Below are positions 44,450-56,378 of a stretch of 64,000 bases of DNA, one piece after another. The position numbers and the translations under genes are program-made. The DNA comes from Pseudocercospora fijiensis CIRAD86 (Eukaryota > Ascomycota > Dothideomycetes > Mycosphaerellales > Mycosphaerellaceae): the NCBI RefSeq assembly GCF_000340215.1, contig NW_006921534.1, positions 5,560,955 through 5,624,954 of the forward strand, written 5' to 3'. Every line of letters begins with the position of its first letter. The stretch's first letter is position 1. The notes under the pieces are model-generated. The model was not told where the DNA came from. It worked only from the letters and a program-made list of their open reading frames with translations, and did not search any database.

Positions 44450-46667
44450 ATGGCCACCGAGGAGAAGCGTCCGATCACATACAGCAATGCCATCACTACA
44501 TCTCCTCACGAGAAGTCACCAGTGACTTATGCTACACCTGTTGCTGGTATGGAAGAGGAGCTCGAGAAGGGAGAGGGAGTTGAAGGAGAAGGACTTGCTC
44601 ACTGGCAACCCGGCTTCTTCGCACAATTTCCATGGCTGGGCATTGGAGCTCTCGGCGGTGTCCTCGCATGCCTGATCGCAGCTGTCGTGGTACTTGTGTG
44701 CTCAAACCACAAGACTCAGACGAGAACGGCACATCACCGACCATGGCCAAAAGCTGTTGCCCCAAACGTCCTCATCTCGATCTTCAACAGTGTAGCAAAT
44801 ATCTGCTTCGGAATTGCAATCAGTAAGCATCTCTTTACAGATTCGGAATTGTTTCCCTGCTGACGGTCTTCCAGGCAATGGCATTGCTATCGCGTGGTGG
44901 CGGAGAGCGCTCAAGGGCGGCACGATCAAGGACCTGAACAAATCTTGGCAATTTAGCAGCAGTGTCAAGGAGATTGCCTTGGCGGGAAAAGCATTCAACA
45001 TCATTGCACTTACTGCACTTGTGACGAAGATGACCGTGATCGATTCGACACTTCTCCAGAAAGCCATTGGCACGTACACTCAGACTGATTTAATCGGTCT
45101 GCGTCACAACGTTACGTGGGGTTTCATCAACGAGACCTTTCCTAGCACTGGTGCTGGATTTAGTACAACTGAGGCCGGAGCAGGCTTGCAGCCTTGGTTC
45201 AACCAGGATCTTCTGATCTGGCAGGTGGGCGGAGGCGTCTTCCCAAATCAATTCACAACGTACGACCACGAAAATGGGGTGATTAAGAATCCGGTCACCA
45301 AGAAAGTCAAGACTGCACCCTGGATTGACAAGGCCACTATGTACCTCAACCTTTCTGGCGCAGGCTTCGGAGTCTATTGCGCCGAAGAAGACTACTCCAC
45401 GACCGCGATTGATGTGTCCAATCTGCTGTTTCCAGAATACGACATTGATACTGGAGTACCGTATACTCCAAACGCCACGAATTTCACGCTGTTCAATCAG
45501 CAGCTGTACGGATTGAACTTCTCCGTTCACATAGGAGTTGCAGGCAGCGTTCCAGATGGGCCAGATGCCTGGATTAACAATACGGACTACATCTTGATGG
45601 ATGTTGTCTCCAGTAAAGCGTTTGAACGAGAGCTCGACAATTCTTCGTACGCGTGCCCTGGCACTTTGTACAAACAGACTTGCCGTCTACGACCGGCTGT
45701 CGTCAGTTATCCTGTCCAATTGACCCAGCGTGGGGAAGTGTCGTCCTGGACTGCCACACTCGCTACCGACCAGAACCAAACACTCTTCTACGACTACAAT
45801 CAGACTGGAAGCCAACAGAGCTACCACGACATTGTGCGATATCAAGATGTCAAGGACATTGAAAACGGTACTCTGATCTACACAGGCGGTGCATCAAAGT
45901 TCGGCAACAACACTTTAGGCGGCTTGGCCTATGGTCTTAACGCATACCTTGGAGGTTACAGCTGGGTGAAGCGAGACACGAATGGTATTGGCTTTTTGCT
46001 CAATGCCACTGGAAGCGCTCAGGGTTACCTCAACAACCTCCCTGATGTGACCAAGTCTGCTTGCGACTTCCAGTATGGCTGGCCTCTTAGTGGTGGCACC
46101 GAGCTTCTTGGGGAGAGTGGGGCGAGTGGACCAGCATCTGGCAACGCCCACTCCGCCTACGTCGATCCTGGCGTTCTTGGAAGCATCAATTCTATCATGT
46201 TCGCTCTTGCCACTGACGTATCGATCATGGACTCCAACAACAAATACGATGCAACCTACGATGGCTTTGACTCCCGAATCTGGATGGACACAATCCACTA
46301 TCAATCAAACTACTGCTATATGGCCGGTGCAATCGCTTCGACGATCATCTGCATCCTGTGTGTTCTACCTTCGTACTGGGGCTTCTGGCAACTCGGCCGC
46401 AAGGTAACCCTCGGGCCGTTCGAAATCGCGGCCGCCTTCCGAGCACCCAACCTCAATCATCCTACTGCTGCGAACGCACCAGTCGACAAGCTGATCGAGG
46501 AAGTCGGCGACAGGCGGGTTCAATTCGGACACATTATTAGTGGAAGCGATGCAGGTCGCATTGGTGTTGCTGAGCCAGAATTCGTTGAACGAGCGAAACC
46601 AAAGATCGGTGTTGCTGGCGAGGAGATCAAAGGCAGATTTTCGCAAGCCTTTGGAAGGAAGCGATAG
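44450..46667 (+). CDS. Large fungal membrane protein (DUF3176-like), function unknown
   Basis: Two exons, 44450-44822 and 44875-46667, with a 52-bp intron (GTAAGC..CCAG) joined in phase; 721 residues. A hydrophobic span near residues 65-85 (GIGALGGVLACLIAAVVVLV) is followed by WPKAVAPNVLISIFNSVANI and, across the intron, GIAIAWWRRALKGGTIKDLN, the conserved core of this fungal family. A long extracellular-type region with many N-x-S/T sites and scattered Cys follows, then a C-terminal membrane span (AGAIASTIICILCVLPSYWG) and a cytosolic tail. Family assignment is from memory of the core motif; the role is not established. Confidence 0.8.
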
Positions 46668-46721
46668 ACGATTGAACGATTCATGATTATCCAAAGTCGA
46701 TGCTACGAATTTTAATGATTG

Positions 46722-47090
46722 ATGAATAGCAGAAAATGGTCGGTCTCCATCCGAGTGTTCTCGGCTCATTTTCCGTTCACAAAGGTAATCAAGAACCATG
46801 CCGCAGCGTTTCACAACAATGACCTATCAGTCCTCTTGCGTGCTGCTTCACAAGCTTACGACGAAACTCGAATGCCACGGACCAGATGGGTGGCGGCTAA
46901 TGCCCGCCTTGTTGGAGAGATGATGGAGTGGCAGAATCCTGAAGTTGGCAATGACTACGAGAAGCTGGCTTATGAGGTAGAATGGCGAGTTGATACCAAC
47001 TGCAACTTCAATATTGGCGCCATGCTTGCTGAAGCTGAGCAGCACTATTTGATCAAGTCAAGAGCGATGTTGCCGTCGGCAAGACTGTAG
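46722..47090 (+). pseudogene. C-terminal remnant of a FAD-dependent (salicylate-hydroxylase-like) monooxygenase
   Basis: A 122-codon frame whose last 80 or so residues resemble the C-terminal end of group A flavin monooxygenases: AYDETRMPRT, then RWVAANARLVGEMMEW, DYEKLAYEVEWR and IGAMLAEAE. The family then has only a short tail, as here. Everything N-terminal (GxGxxG FAD site, DG motif, GD motif) is missing, and the preceding gene ends only 55 bp upstream. It is therefore most simply a gene remnant; a small independent protein is less likely. Confidence 0.5.
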
Positions 47091-47304
47091 CATGTGGGAA
47101 GAGAGTATAATAAAAACGGTAACCTGTGATCATCAAGTCATTATCGAATTGACATCTGCATAGTAGAATTAACACCCGAGCACTATCGAAGCGGCTCCTC
47201 TCATACTCTCACTCCCCGCCTGGATATCAAGCCTCAACAAACAAACAAAACTCACTCACAAAAATCACCACACTCACCCCTCCCTCCCTCCCTCCAATCC
47301 TCAA

Positions 47305-48138
47305 TTAATACAACTGCACATCCATCGCATAAGGAACCGGCAGCACCTCCCCAAAAACCCTCATGGGAAAAACCCCCACAATATGACACTTGAACACATA
47401 CTCCTGCATCGCCCCCCTCACCACCATCGCCACATTCGGATCCCGACTGAACCTCGCCATGAACGGCCGCACCAGCAAATCCCCATTCTTCAACCTCGGT
47501 CCCATATACTCCAGCACAGGCCGATACTCCTTCTGCCCCGCGAGATCCGCCTGACAGATGCCGATCGGAATTTGAAGTTTGATCACCGTGCCGTCGAGAG
47601 AATCTATGGTGCCGAAGACGGAGAGACAGAGGGGTTTTCCTGGGGAGGAGGGGAAGGTGACGGAGGGGGGGAAGTTGGTTTCGTGCGAGGGTTCCGGGTG
47701 GAAGAGCCAGCTTTCGCCGATGGAGGAGAAGCGGCGGGTGAGACGCTGCGCGACGGATTCTCGGCGGCTGCTGGTTATTACGCTGTCGGTGGGACTTTCG
47801 GGATCGTTGTTGTCGGCGTTGTCGTCTGGGGATGATGGAGTGGGGGGGTTGGATTGCCGTTTTTCGCCGGCGAAACTCCAGCCTGGGACCCAGGAGAATC
47901 TTTTGCTGAGTCTTGAGGCGGAGTGGGGACGTGGGTTGTTTAGGGCTTCTTGACTTGTGTCTGTGAGTTCTGAGGCTTCTGAGATTCGTTTGAGTTGCGT
48001 TGGGGCGAGGAGTTGGGTAGGTGAGCTTGGGATATCGTCGTTTCGGATGTTGCCTGATGTCGAGGATCGTACTTTTTGTTGGCTGGGAGGTGTCCATGGG
48101 CTTGGTGATGTGTATCTTCGTGGTGGTGCGATGTCCAT
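47305..48138 (-). CDS. Hypothetical protein, Ser/Pro-rich N-terminus
   Basis: 277 residues from ATG 48138 (MDIAPPRRYTSPSPWTPPSQ), chosen over upstream ATGs in the same frame (to 48447) because the protein-like bias begins here. Residues 1-140 are Ser/Pro/Thr/Asn-rich and probably disordered. Residues 150-277 look folded (CLSVFGTIDSLDGTVIKLQI, then AMVVRGAMQEYVFKCHIVGV) and end PYAMDVQLY. No family recognised. Confidence 0.55.
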   Translation of the reverse strand: MDIAPPRRYTSPSPWTPPSQQKVRSSTSGNIRNDDIPSSPTQLLAPTQLKRISEASELTDTSQEALNNPRPHSASRLSKRFSWVPGWSFAGEKRQSNPPTPSSPDDNADNNDPESPTDSVITSSRRESVAQRLTRRFSSIGESWLFHPEPSHETNFPPSVTFPSSPGKPLCLSVFGTIDSLDGTVIKLQIPIGICQADLAGQKEYRPVLEYMGPRLKNGDLLVRPFMARFSRDPNVAMVVRGAMQEYVFKCHIVGVFPMRVFGEVLPVPYAMDVQLY

Positions 48139-48447
48139 TGTGCTGGTGGTTAATGTCTTCCTTCTAGTGAGCAGGATGAATAGTAGGTAACGATGGACGT
48201 TGGATGCGGACTGAAGAGAACGCGGCACAGAGGAGAACAAGCCCAGTTTACCTCTACAGAATAGACTGGTGGTTTGAATGGCAAGGTATTTGGTAGCCAT
48301 TGGTGTGATATCGGGTCGTATGAGACATGGGGTCCAATGAGACACACTCCGCCACGCCCGTTTGCGTACCAGAGATCCACGACTTTGGCTGCGCGGTAAC
48401 TGCCACGATTGGTCAATATCATCGACAATCGCATCAGTGACAGGCAC

Positions 48448-49324
48448 GTGGAAGCTATTAGCGCTTCAGCTCCGCGTATTTCGTCTTCACTTGTCCGCAA
48501 TCGTCGAGCGAACGCTCCAAGATGGGATGGTCCAAGTTGTCAAGTCAGCTCTTCCAGCAGATAACGACCAATGAACCAGCTTTACCGACCACATCCCCAG
48601 CGGACTGTCTAACGCAGCCGTAAATCTTCGTGAAAAACTGTGGTTCCTGATAGCATTGAGAACTCTCATCCCAACTTGTTTCGCATCTTTCCACGATCAT
48701 TCGCTACACCTCGAACATGTTTGTGAGGCATCCAGATGAGCAAAAGACCCCCCGAGGCGTGCTCCGAAACAGAACCTGCATATTTCGATGAAGCCGACAA
48801 GGTTATCATATTCTGATGCTGGAAAATGAGGATGAAGGGTGGATTCGGAAGCTGAGACTGAGATGGGTCAACGACTTACATAATGAAGCTCAAGTCACCA
48901 AAATGATGTGCAGTAGGGAAACTCTGACAGCAGCTTCTAAATCCAGAGTATGCCAATCTGAAACCTCGATGCAGGCGCAGGAGCGAACAGAGTCTCTCAC
49001 GAAAAGGCTTCTCAAAGGATCAGGAATTAGTGAAGCAGTGTATTGTTGTGAAGTTCAAGAATTCGACGGGTTGAAAAGAGAGGGGAATAGGTTTGATACA
49101 GCCTTTAGTGATGGCTGTGCGTTTTCCATTTTTCGTCGGATTACTATTATACAAAGTGTATCAGCCATTCAAGAGAATCCCAAACTCATGATCAATTTTA
49201 CAATGAACACCTAGTGGAGCGCCAACGCTTCTTGCCAAACTTCCTGTTCATCGCTCATCATCATATTCCTCTCATTTGTTCCCAGCGAGTGTTCGTCATG
49301 ATCGATAAGCGAAAGTCGCCCTTC
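48448..49324. other. Intergenic, no supported gene
   Basis: About 880 bp with short frames only; it would contain the promoter of the gene starting at 48138. Confidence 0.4.
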
Positions 49325-51721
49325 CTAAGCTTCAACCGCTGCTGGGGCCTCTGCGATATGCTCAGTGACTTGGATCTCGGTCGTTGGCTCCAGGTCAGCA
49401 GTAACTTGACCTTCAACAGCGGCCGACTTGGTCTCAGGCTTCAGACCAAGCTTCTTCAGACGTTGCTTCTCAGCCCAGTCACGGCTTGCCTGACGACCAC
49501 GTTCGGCAGCCGCAGCGCGTGCCTTCTTTGCTGCTTCTTCCTTCTCTCGCTTCTCCTTCTCAGCATTGGACTTGGCTTGCGCCGCACGACTGAAGACCTC
49601 CTTGCCCTTCGCGGTGCCATTCGTCTTTTGAGCTGTAGCTGGTGGGTTTGGCTTTGGAGCCAATGATGTGCGAGGCTTGTCGAGGACTCCCATCACAGTG
49701 GATGGTCGTTTTGCGACAGTCAGAGACTTTGCGGCTTGTGGTGGCACTCCAGGCACTGGCCGTTTTTTAGAAGAAGATAAAGAGTTGGTGGAGCTGGACA
49801 ACTTTGGTGCGACTTTGGCAGAAACACTAGGCTTCTTAGTAGTGACCGGCGCTTTGTTCGCTGCTGGTCGAGTCGTTGCAACACTGTGGGGCCGCTTGCT
49901 ACTCATGGTCGCCACTGGCTTGCCATTCATGATTGATTCTCGAGCTTTACTAGTGCTGGTCTGGCGAACAGCTGGAGGCGGCTTTTTAGCGAAGGATGGC
50001 GCTGGACGGGCTTTGAAAGTCTTCTTCGCTGTAGATTCTTCGGCTTCCTTCTGTAGTCGTGCCTCCTTTGCTGCCTTCAGCTTAGCTGCTATGGCCTCTC
50101 CTGGTAGTTGAAAAGTGCTCTTCGTAGGAGCTTTGGTTGACTTCGGTGGTGGCGGCGGCGTTGGAAACTGCAAAGACATGGGCCGAGGTTTGCTATGAGG
50201 AATATTGACTTCCTTCTTGTCGACAGTGACGTCTTCATCCTGAGTTCCTTGACGGGATCTCACGCTTGAGGTACTTGTAACGCGCTTCGCTGTTGATTGG
50301 GATAGCTGAGCGTGCGCACTAGATTGCCTAGCGCTCGACTGGCGCGGACGACCTAAAGCAGGCACTTTGGGAGCATCTTTTGGACCATGCGCAAGTGAGA
50401 TCCGCGCCTGGCTTGCCTTGGTCGTTCTCACAACTGGCGTTACTTTCCTGGTCTTTGGCTTTTCGGGTGAAGTCTGCACGTCAGGCACTTCTGCATTAAT
50501 TTTCTCGACTTCATCCTCCAACGCGTCCATGGCGGATATCGCGTCCGTTGGTGCTGGCGAAGTTCTCTTGGGGATGCTTTGAGGAGGTATAGATGCGCTC
50601 AACGCCGCGGCTTCAAGCTCGTCGTAGGTCGGATCTGTTTCAGGGATGACAGGGATGTTGACTCGCTCAGATCTGGGTGGTGTCGCAGCTCCCACAACAG
50701 CATTTTCCAATTGATCGTACATCGGTAGTACCCTGTCAGTAGACGCCATTGCCGAATCTGCTTCAATGCTTCCAGATCGTAATGGCCAGTCTTCCTGAGA
50801 AGAGGCATTCGAAGAGCAGAGAACGTCTGTGTCGACACCATTGCTGCTCATTCTCTGAACTGGAGAAACGAACCCCTTTGCGTACTCAGCGCTATCGTCA
50901 ACACCGACTTTCCATCGCGATGGCGATTTGACAAGCACGCTGCCTTTGAGCTGTTGAACGTGGGTTGGCATGGAGAACGGGTCGTCTAGAGCCGAGCCGG
51001 CAGCTGAGGAGGGAATATCCACAGTATCAATCTGAGGCTGTAGATCTGGTTGTATGCCTGCCTGCCTTTCCGTCGCGTCTTTTTCGCTGGTTAAGGATCC
51101 CTTGCTGACAATCTTCTTCTCCTCGATTAATGATTTCGGCTCAGGTGGACCTAATTCTGGGCCTTGGCTTCTCAATTGAGATCGGGCGAGTCGCACTGCG
51201 TTTGATGGAGGTGTGTTCGGTCTCGTGTCTTGAAGTTGTTGTTGCGATGCATCCACTATTCGGACTCCTGCATTAGCGTCATGTGATCCCAAGGGGACTA
51301 CAAACGACGAGGACCAATTTCGCTCACATCTTGGTATATCGTTACTTAGCTCTTGCGATGCAGCTCTACTCGCCGGGGAAGGTTGCGATTCATGTTCATC
51401 TGGTATGATGTCCTCATCTCGGTCTGCGTCTGGTGCAGAGCTAGTGCTGGCGTCTAGAGCAGATTTATTCTTTTTCTTGCCTTTGCGCCCCTTCTTCCCT
51501 CCTTTCTTTGATGTCGGTGCACTCTTCACCTCTGCATCCTCTATCTCGGCCTTGCTGCCGGCGCTGTTGACGCTGACCTCTCCAAGTGGCGTGCGCTCGT
51601 TGTCTCCTGGCGCTTGAATGCCTTTTACGACATCCTCACTAGGCAACTCAAGTACTGCATCTTCGTCGACATGGAGCTTTTCAGCAACTTCAGCAGCCTT
51701 TGCGCGTGTCATGCGACCCAT
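49325..51721 (-). CDS. Hypothetical Lys/Ser-rich, largely disordered protein
   Basis: 798 residues from ATG 51721 (MGRMTRAKAAEVAEKLHVDE). A Lys/Gly-rich segment (KKGGKKGRKGKKKNKS) appears near residue 85. Long stretches rich in Ser, Pro and Glu follow, with repeated Pro-rich and basic segments (KARPAPSFAKKPPPAVRQTS). Near the C-terminus a charged helix (EKREKEEAAKKARAAAAERG, then RDWAEKQRLKKLGLKPE) is probably coiled coil. The composition suggests a nuclear or cytoskeleton-associated scaffold, but that is inference. No intron is needed. No named family recognised. Confidence 0.65.
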   Translation of the reverse strand: MGRMTRAKAAEVAEKLHVDEDAVLELPSEDVVKGIQAPGDNERTPLGEVSVNSAGSKAEIEDAEVKSAPTSKKGGKKGRKGKKKNKSALDASTSSAPDADRDEDIIPDEHESQPSPASRAASQELSNDIPRCERNWSSSFVVPLGSHDANAGVRIVDASQQQLQDTRPNTPPSNAVRLARSQLRSQGPELGPPEPKSLIEEKKIVSKGSLTSEKDATERQAGIQPDLQPQIDTVDIPSSAAGSALDDPFSMPTHVQQLKGSVLVKSPSRWKVGVDDSAEYAKGFVSPVQRMSSNGVDTDVLCSSNASSQEDWPLRSGSIEADSAMASTDRVLPMYDQLENAVVGAATPPRSERVNIPVIPETDPTYDELEAAALSASIPPQSIPKRTSPAPTDAISAMDALEDEVEKINAEVPDVQTSPEKPKTRKVTPVVRTTKASQARISLAHGPKDAPKVPALGRPRQSSARQSSAHAQLSQSTAKRVTSTSSVRSRQGTQDEDVTVDKKEVNIPHSKPRPMSLQFPTPPPPPKSTKAPTKSTFQLPGEAIAAKLKAAKEARLQKEAEESTAKKTFKARPAPSFAKKPPPAVRQTSTSKARESIMNGKPVATMSSKRPHSVATTRPAANKAPVTTKKPSVSAKVAPKLSSSTNSLSSSKKRPVPGVPPQAAKSLTVAKRPSTVMGVLDKPRTSLAPKPNPPATAQKTNGTAKGKEVFSRAAQAKSNAEKEKREKEEAAKKARAAAAERGRQASRDWAEKQRLKKLGLKPETKSAAVEGQVTADLEPTTEIQVTEHIAEAPAAVEA

Positions 51722-52342
51722 TGTGCAATATATCCGAGATGTAGTCACGATCTTCTTGTTGTAAATCGAGGGCTGCGCACTGGCGCTGGTCGTGGCAGAT
51801 TCGAGAAGTGAGGGATGCGGTCGAAATGCGATTTTATGCTATGGCGCTCGCCACCGCAATAGTTTCTGTCTTTTGCGATGCTCGTATCCAGGATGCACGT
51901 TGTAGCTGTTGTGTAGTCTGCGCGCTGTACGTCCGTGTGTTGCGAATGTCGATGCGTCGCGGGGTGTTTGTTGATTCTCGTTCCAAATTCGGCTAGCTCC
52001 AGATCTATGTTGCCATGTGGCACTCGCGACGCTCCCTCGCCAAGACGATCCTTTCGTCTCCTGGCACTTCAACTTCAACTTGAGATGGTTGAAACTTCTG
52101 AGTAGATGTGTATGGTGGCATCATGTGTCTTAGGATTTCGAAGTGACATTCCACAACAGGCGAAAGGACGGTTCTGCGACAGTGAAGTGAGACTGGAAGA
52201 AAGAACGTTTGTGCTACAGCATTACACCTTATTTCACAACGAGGTTGAATACTTTCCATACCACCGAGTCGTAATCATGCATTGTTCATTCACTTCAGAG
52301 GCTGCCTCCCGTCAGGCGCCCCTCGCTTTCCACCTCCAGAAA

Positions 52343-54889
52343 CTACATCCTCACCGGATAGCCTGCCTGCTGCCGCGCAGCAGCCGCAGCATTGAACGGC
52401 TGTCTCTGAATTTGTGTAATCTTCGCAGAGTCAAATGGCTCATTTGCAGGTGGAGGTTTTGCTGGCAAGGACGACGGCGCGCCCCATTTCGCCAGGATGC
52501 TTTGGTTCTGCGCAGCTGGATGTGCGCCAGGCGACGTAGAAGGCTGCTGCATGTTAGGCAGCGGCTGCATTGACCCAGGCTTGGGTGGTAGCGGCACATT
52601 CGGGGGCGGCTGCTTTGGGTAGACGGGTCCATGAGGTAGTGGGTGCGTAAGAGGCTGGCCTGGCATCCTATGCTGTAGCGTCTGGGCTTGGCTCTGATGC
52701 GGCGTTGGGAAGCTTGAGCCTTGTGATTGCGCAGAGCTGTGTCGTGATAGCTGCGGAGGCTGAGCGGGTATCGGCTGGCTAAAGCCAACTTGGGCGATTG
52801 GAGAGCCATAGGGACTGAACGACCTTCCATCTCCCTGGCCGGGAACAAAGGCTTGGCTTTGCGGATTGAAGTTTTTGCCTTTATAACTACCAGGCAGCGG
52901 ATGCTCGTTCTTATTTGGAGGCCTCCCGATGGTCTGACTTGGTAACTGTCCGAAAGCATAAGGTTGCGCGGGGTCTTGCGTCTGCGGCGTCGGGGAGGTG
53001 TGAACATTGACGGGGCCGACTTGTCCATATGCATATCCAGGCTGTTGTGGTTGCGTTGGCATCGGAAACTGCTGCTGCGGCAGCCAGCCCTGTTGTGGTG
53101 CGTAGTACTGCTGGCCATAGCCCAAATTGGTCGTTTGAGGTGACAATGTGCTTTGGAATGACATGTTACGCTGAAAGTCGGCAGACAGGTCGTAAGCGCC
53201 GGTCTGCGACTGAGCCCAAGCTTGAGTAGGATCGACATGGTTGTAAGGCTGCTGAGCCCAAGCGCTGTTAGCAGGACCTTGCATCGGCGTCGACTGATAG
53301 CTCGCGCTTTGAGTTGGCTGCCCATACGGCATCGGGTACTGGTTCGGTGCAGATTCTGCAGAAGGATAGCCGTAAGGCGGAGTCGGAATGCCATCGCTGC
53401 CAAAGGACGCATTGTAGTAGTTGCTGTAAGCCGAACGAGCCTCAAAACCATCATCGTTGTCTTCCCTAGCCTTTTTCTTGCTCTTCCTCCCAGTAACGGA
53501 GCTTGATCTTGAATCTTGCTTCTCCTTGGGCGTTTCTGGTGAGTCTATTGGTTTTGCGGAGCCCATGATGCGCAATCTAGCTGCTTCATACCGCGCCTCT
53601 CGCTCTTCACGCGTCACTGGCGCCTTCTTCTTCTCGTCGCCACTATCGCCCGCCTCAGATGCACTCTTGGACGGCATGTTCGAGCCATTCGCAATCGCAG
53701 GTCCGTCAACCCCACGTCGCAAGATTTTCATTGCGGGCGCAGTGGGTGGTGGCGTGCTTGCCGCAGTTGAGGGTGCAGTAACTCCTGTGAGCGGGGGCGG
53801 TATTCGACAGTAGGGTGTCTTGTATAGTCGCACTGCGGAGTTAGGGCAAGTCGCATCCTCAATGTGATGCGCAAGCATGTAGTAGTCAGCCATCTTGTGA
53901 GCCAACAACCGGTAGAAGGAATGGCATTGCGGCAAGATGAGGGACGACTCCTTGTTGTCCTTCACAAAGTCAATGACATCTTGCTCCAATTTCAGGACCC
54001 ACACGCGATCTCGCGGATTTTCCAAAGCCTCGAGCAACTTAGGGTCGGGCGGGAAATCAACGCTCGGATTTGATGTAGGAACGCCTCGTGCTGGACTAGG
54101 CACTGCACCGATTCCTGGACCTTGCGGGGGAACGTAGAGTACGCCTCTGGTTGCAGCAGCAAACGTCGGTGGAGGCCCACCGCGCCTTGACGGTTCCATA
54201 GCAGATATTTCTCGTAGCTGGTCTCGGAATGCCCTGACGCCGTCATCTGAGCCTACACGAGATGGCATGCCTGAACCGGATGCTGAATACATGTCCTCTT
54301 CCTCGGCTGCTTTGACACTGGCACTGTCGTCTGGACGAAGAGATTCCTTCTCATCCAGGGCATAGGTAGTGCCAGAAGCGACGCTCTTGCCGTCCACACT
54401 TGGCGGCTTGTTGGAGTCGCTGGAGGATGAAACTTGGGTGCCAGCATCATCAGAGGTTGTAGGAACCAAGAAGCCGTCTGGCGCAGGGGGTTCTGCTCGA
54501 CTTGGAGCAGAACCCACGATCTGAACACGGACTTCAGGGCCATTCAAACTGTGATTACGGGTATCTTTTGTATCTTTTGACTGAAGCTGAATCAACTTTT
54601 TCGGCTTGGGCACCGCAACTGCAGGCTGAGCGGTTCCATTTGAAGGAGTGACAATAGCATCGCCGGCTCGCGGCGTAGAAGTTATATCTTGTTTCTGATT
54701 GTTATGCGAATTTGTGTTCGGACTCTGTGTAGCATTTGGAGGCTTGATACCAGCAGCTGCGATCTGTGCACGAGTCAGCCCTTGTTATAGCGCGAATTAT
54801 GGCGCCTATTCATAACGCACCTTTGCAAAAGACAGCCGCTCCTTCTTGATGTCGACCGAGGCCGAAGCTGAGGTAGTACTGTGGGCCAT
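52343..54889 (-). CDS. R3H-SUZ domain RNA-binding protein (Rbs1/R3HDM-like)
   Basis: Two exons, 54821-54889 (23 codons, MAHSTTSASASVDIKKERLS) and 52343-54763, with a 57-bp intron that starts GTGCGT, has a CTGAC branch site and ends CACAG; 829 residues. The R3H domain lies at about 268-342 (NPRDRVWVLKLEQDVIDFVK, then SFYRLLAHKMADYYMLAHHI), ending in CRIPPPLTG. A SUZ-type motif follows at about 366-425 (MKILRR, then EEREARYEAARLRIMG). The rest is a Gln/Pro/Tyr-rich disordered tail. R3H plus SUZ binds single-stranded RNA; yeast Rbs1 affects RNA polymerase III assembly through mRNA binding. Cytosolic role inferred. Confidence 0.85.
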
Positions 54890-55486
54890 GATGCCAAATA
54901 CAGCGAAATCCAGAACTGAAGCGTAGGAACTCGGACGAGAGAGCAAGGACAGTCCGAGAGCCGCTGCTTCCTGAGGTCGGGCGAGCGCAGTGCTGCCACA
55001 CGGTAGGTTGAATGCGTTGATCAAATATGAGATCTACCGAAGACGACTCAGGAAACTGGCGGCTCAAGGAAAATAGTCAAGTCCAGGGCCAGGAGATTGG
55101 ACATTGTGCAGCGCGCACATGGAGCCTGAAATGCTTGCTTGGTGTTGTTGCGGAGCGGAGAGCGCTGGTGGAGGTGAGAGCGGTGTTCGTAGACGCCGCT
55201 GCAGGGAGAGCGCCGTGTGGAAGCGCTAAGAACGTTGCGGTCGTCCAATATGTGCTGCCTTGCGCGCGTGTCGGTGGGTGACGGTGATGATGTTGCCAGT
55301 GGTGAAGCCGACGTGTGCTGGCGGCTTTGTCTGCAGGAGCGCACTTGCTTTGCTTGGCAGCGGCATCTCAGGGTTCGGCCCGGAGGCTCCACCAAAGATT
55401 GATCGAAGGGCAGGCACACTTCGACAACATGAGTGCATGATCTACTGGACATTCCTACTCACTCGCTACACCACATAATAGTTGAG
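54890..55486. promoter_or_regulatory. Shared divergent promoter region
   Basis: 597 bp between the divergent start codons of the R3H-SUZ gene and the ZCCHC10-like gene. Short frames inside are not supported as genes. Two RNA-related genes share this upstream region; common control is possible but not shown. Confidence 0.4.
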
Positions 55487-56378
55487 ATGAACAAATATCG
55501 AGCCGGCGGGCCGTCCAAGGCAACTGCGACTACACTCTGCCAGAAATGTCTGAAGCGGGTAAATTCTCCTCGCAGTTCTCGTTGACAATTTTCTAACCTT
55601 TCCAGGGTCACTATACGTATGAATGCACGGCTGCTCAGCAGGAAAGACCATACGTCTCGCGTCCTTCAAGAAGCCAGCAACTGAGCAACCCAAAGTTGGC
55701 ACCCAAGCTTTCGGCGACTCTGCCGCCAGCTGAAACCAAACTTGCCGCAAAATCGGAATCAAAGTGAGGATCTAAGTATTAAATTTAAGTCGAATATGTA
55801 TCTGACGAGGATCCAGAAATTCTGTGAGCAAGCCTGAAGAACGGCGAGAACCATCTCAGGATCGCAAACGTCCAAGGCGCGAGACTATCTACTCTCCTGA
55901 ACGGAAGCGTAGAAGGTCTATTTCAACTCACTCTTCCGACTCTGTCTCTACGATCTCTACTGGTCATTCTCCGTCCGGATCCCGTTCGCCGCCTTCAAGG
56001 AGAGACTTTGACCGTTCCGACAGATCACAAGGGCGAGAGCGGCGAGTTGATCGTAGGCAGTCAGTTTCTGATGACACATCTAAACCTCGCACTGAAGGTC
56101 GCGCGAGAGGCGACTCACCACAACGCCATTACTCGCCTAGCAGTCATCGCTCGCGTGATGTTCAGCCTTCATGGAAGAGTCGGAGTCGCAGCCCTCCTCG
56201 CAGAAACACTAATCAAGGCTCTGGAAGGCGGTCACGTTCTCGCTCTCCGTACCGAGGTCAGACTGCTCCTAATACAAGACCTCCAGTATCAGCAGGTCCG
56301 CCACGGCAGGCTCGAGAGCGAAGTCTCAGTCCATATTCTCAGCGCGTCGCAATGACAAGAGCCATGAATTCGACCTAG
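55487..56378 (+). CDS. ZCCHC10-like zinc-knuckle protein with RS-rich tail
   Basis: Three exons, 55487-55558, 55606-55763 and 55817-56378, with introns of 47 bp (CTAAC branch) and 53 bp (CTGAC branch); 263 residues in frame. The knuckle C18-x2-C21-x4-H26-x4-C31 is formed across the first intron (LCQKCLKR then GHYTYEC), followed by RPYVSRPSRSQQLSNPKLAP, the conserved continuation in the ZCCHC10/fungal zf-CCHC proteins. The C-terminal 180 residues are Arg/Ser/Pro-rich (many RS dipeptides), as in splicing-associated factors. The long third-exon frame alone has no ATG and would miss the zinc knuckle. Nuclear RNA-processing role inferred from domains. Confidence 0.85.
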
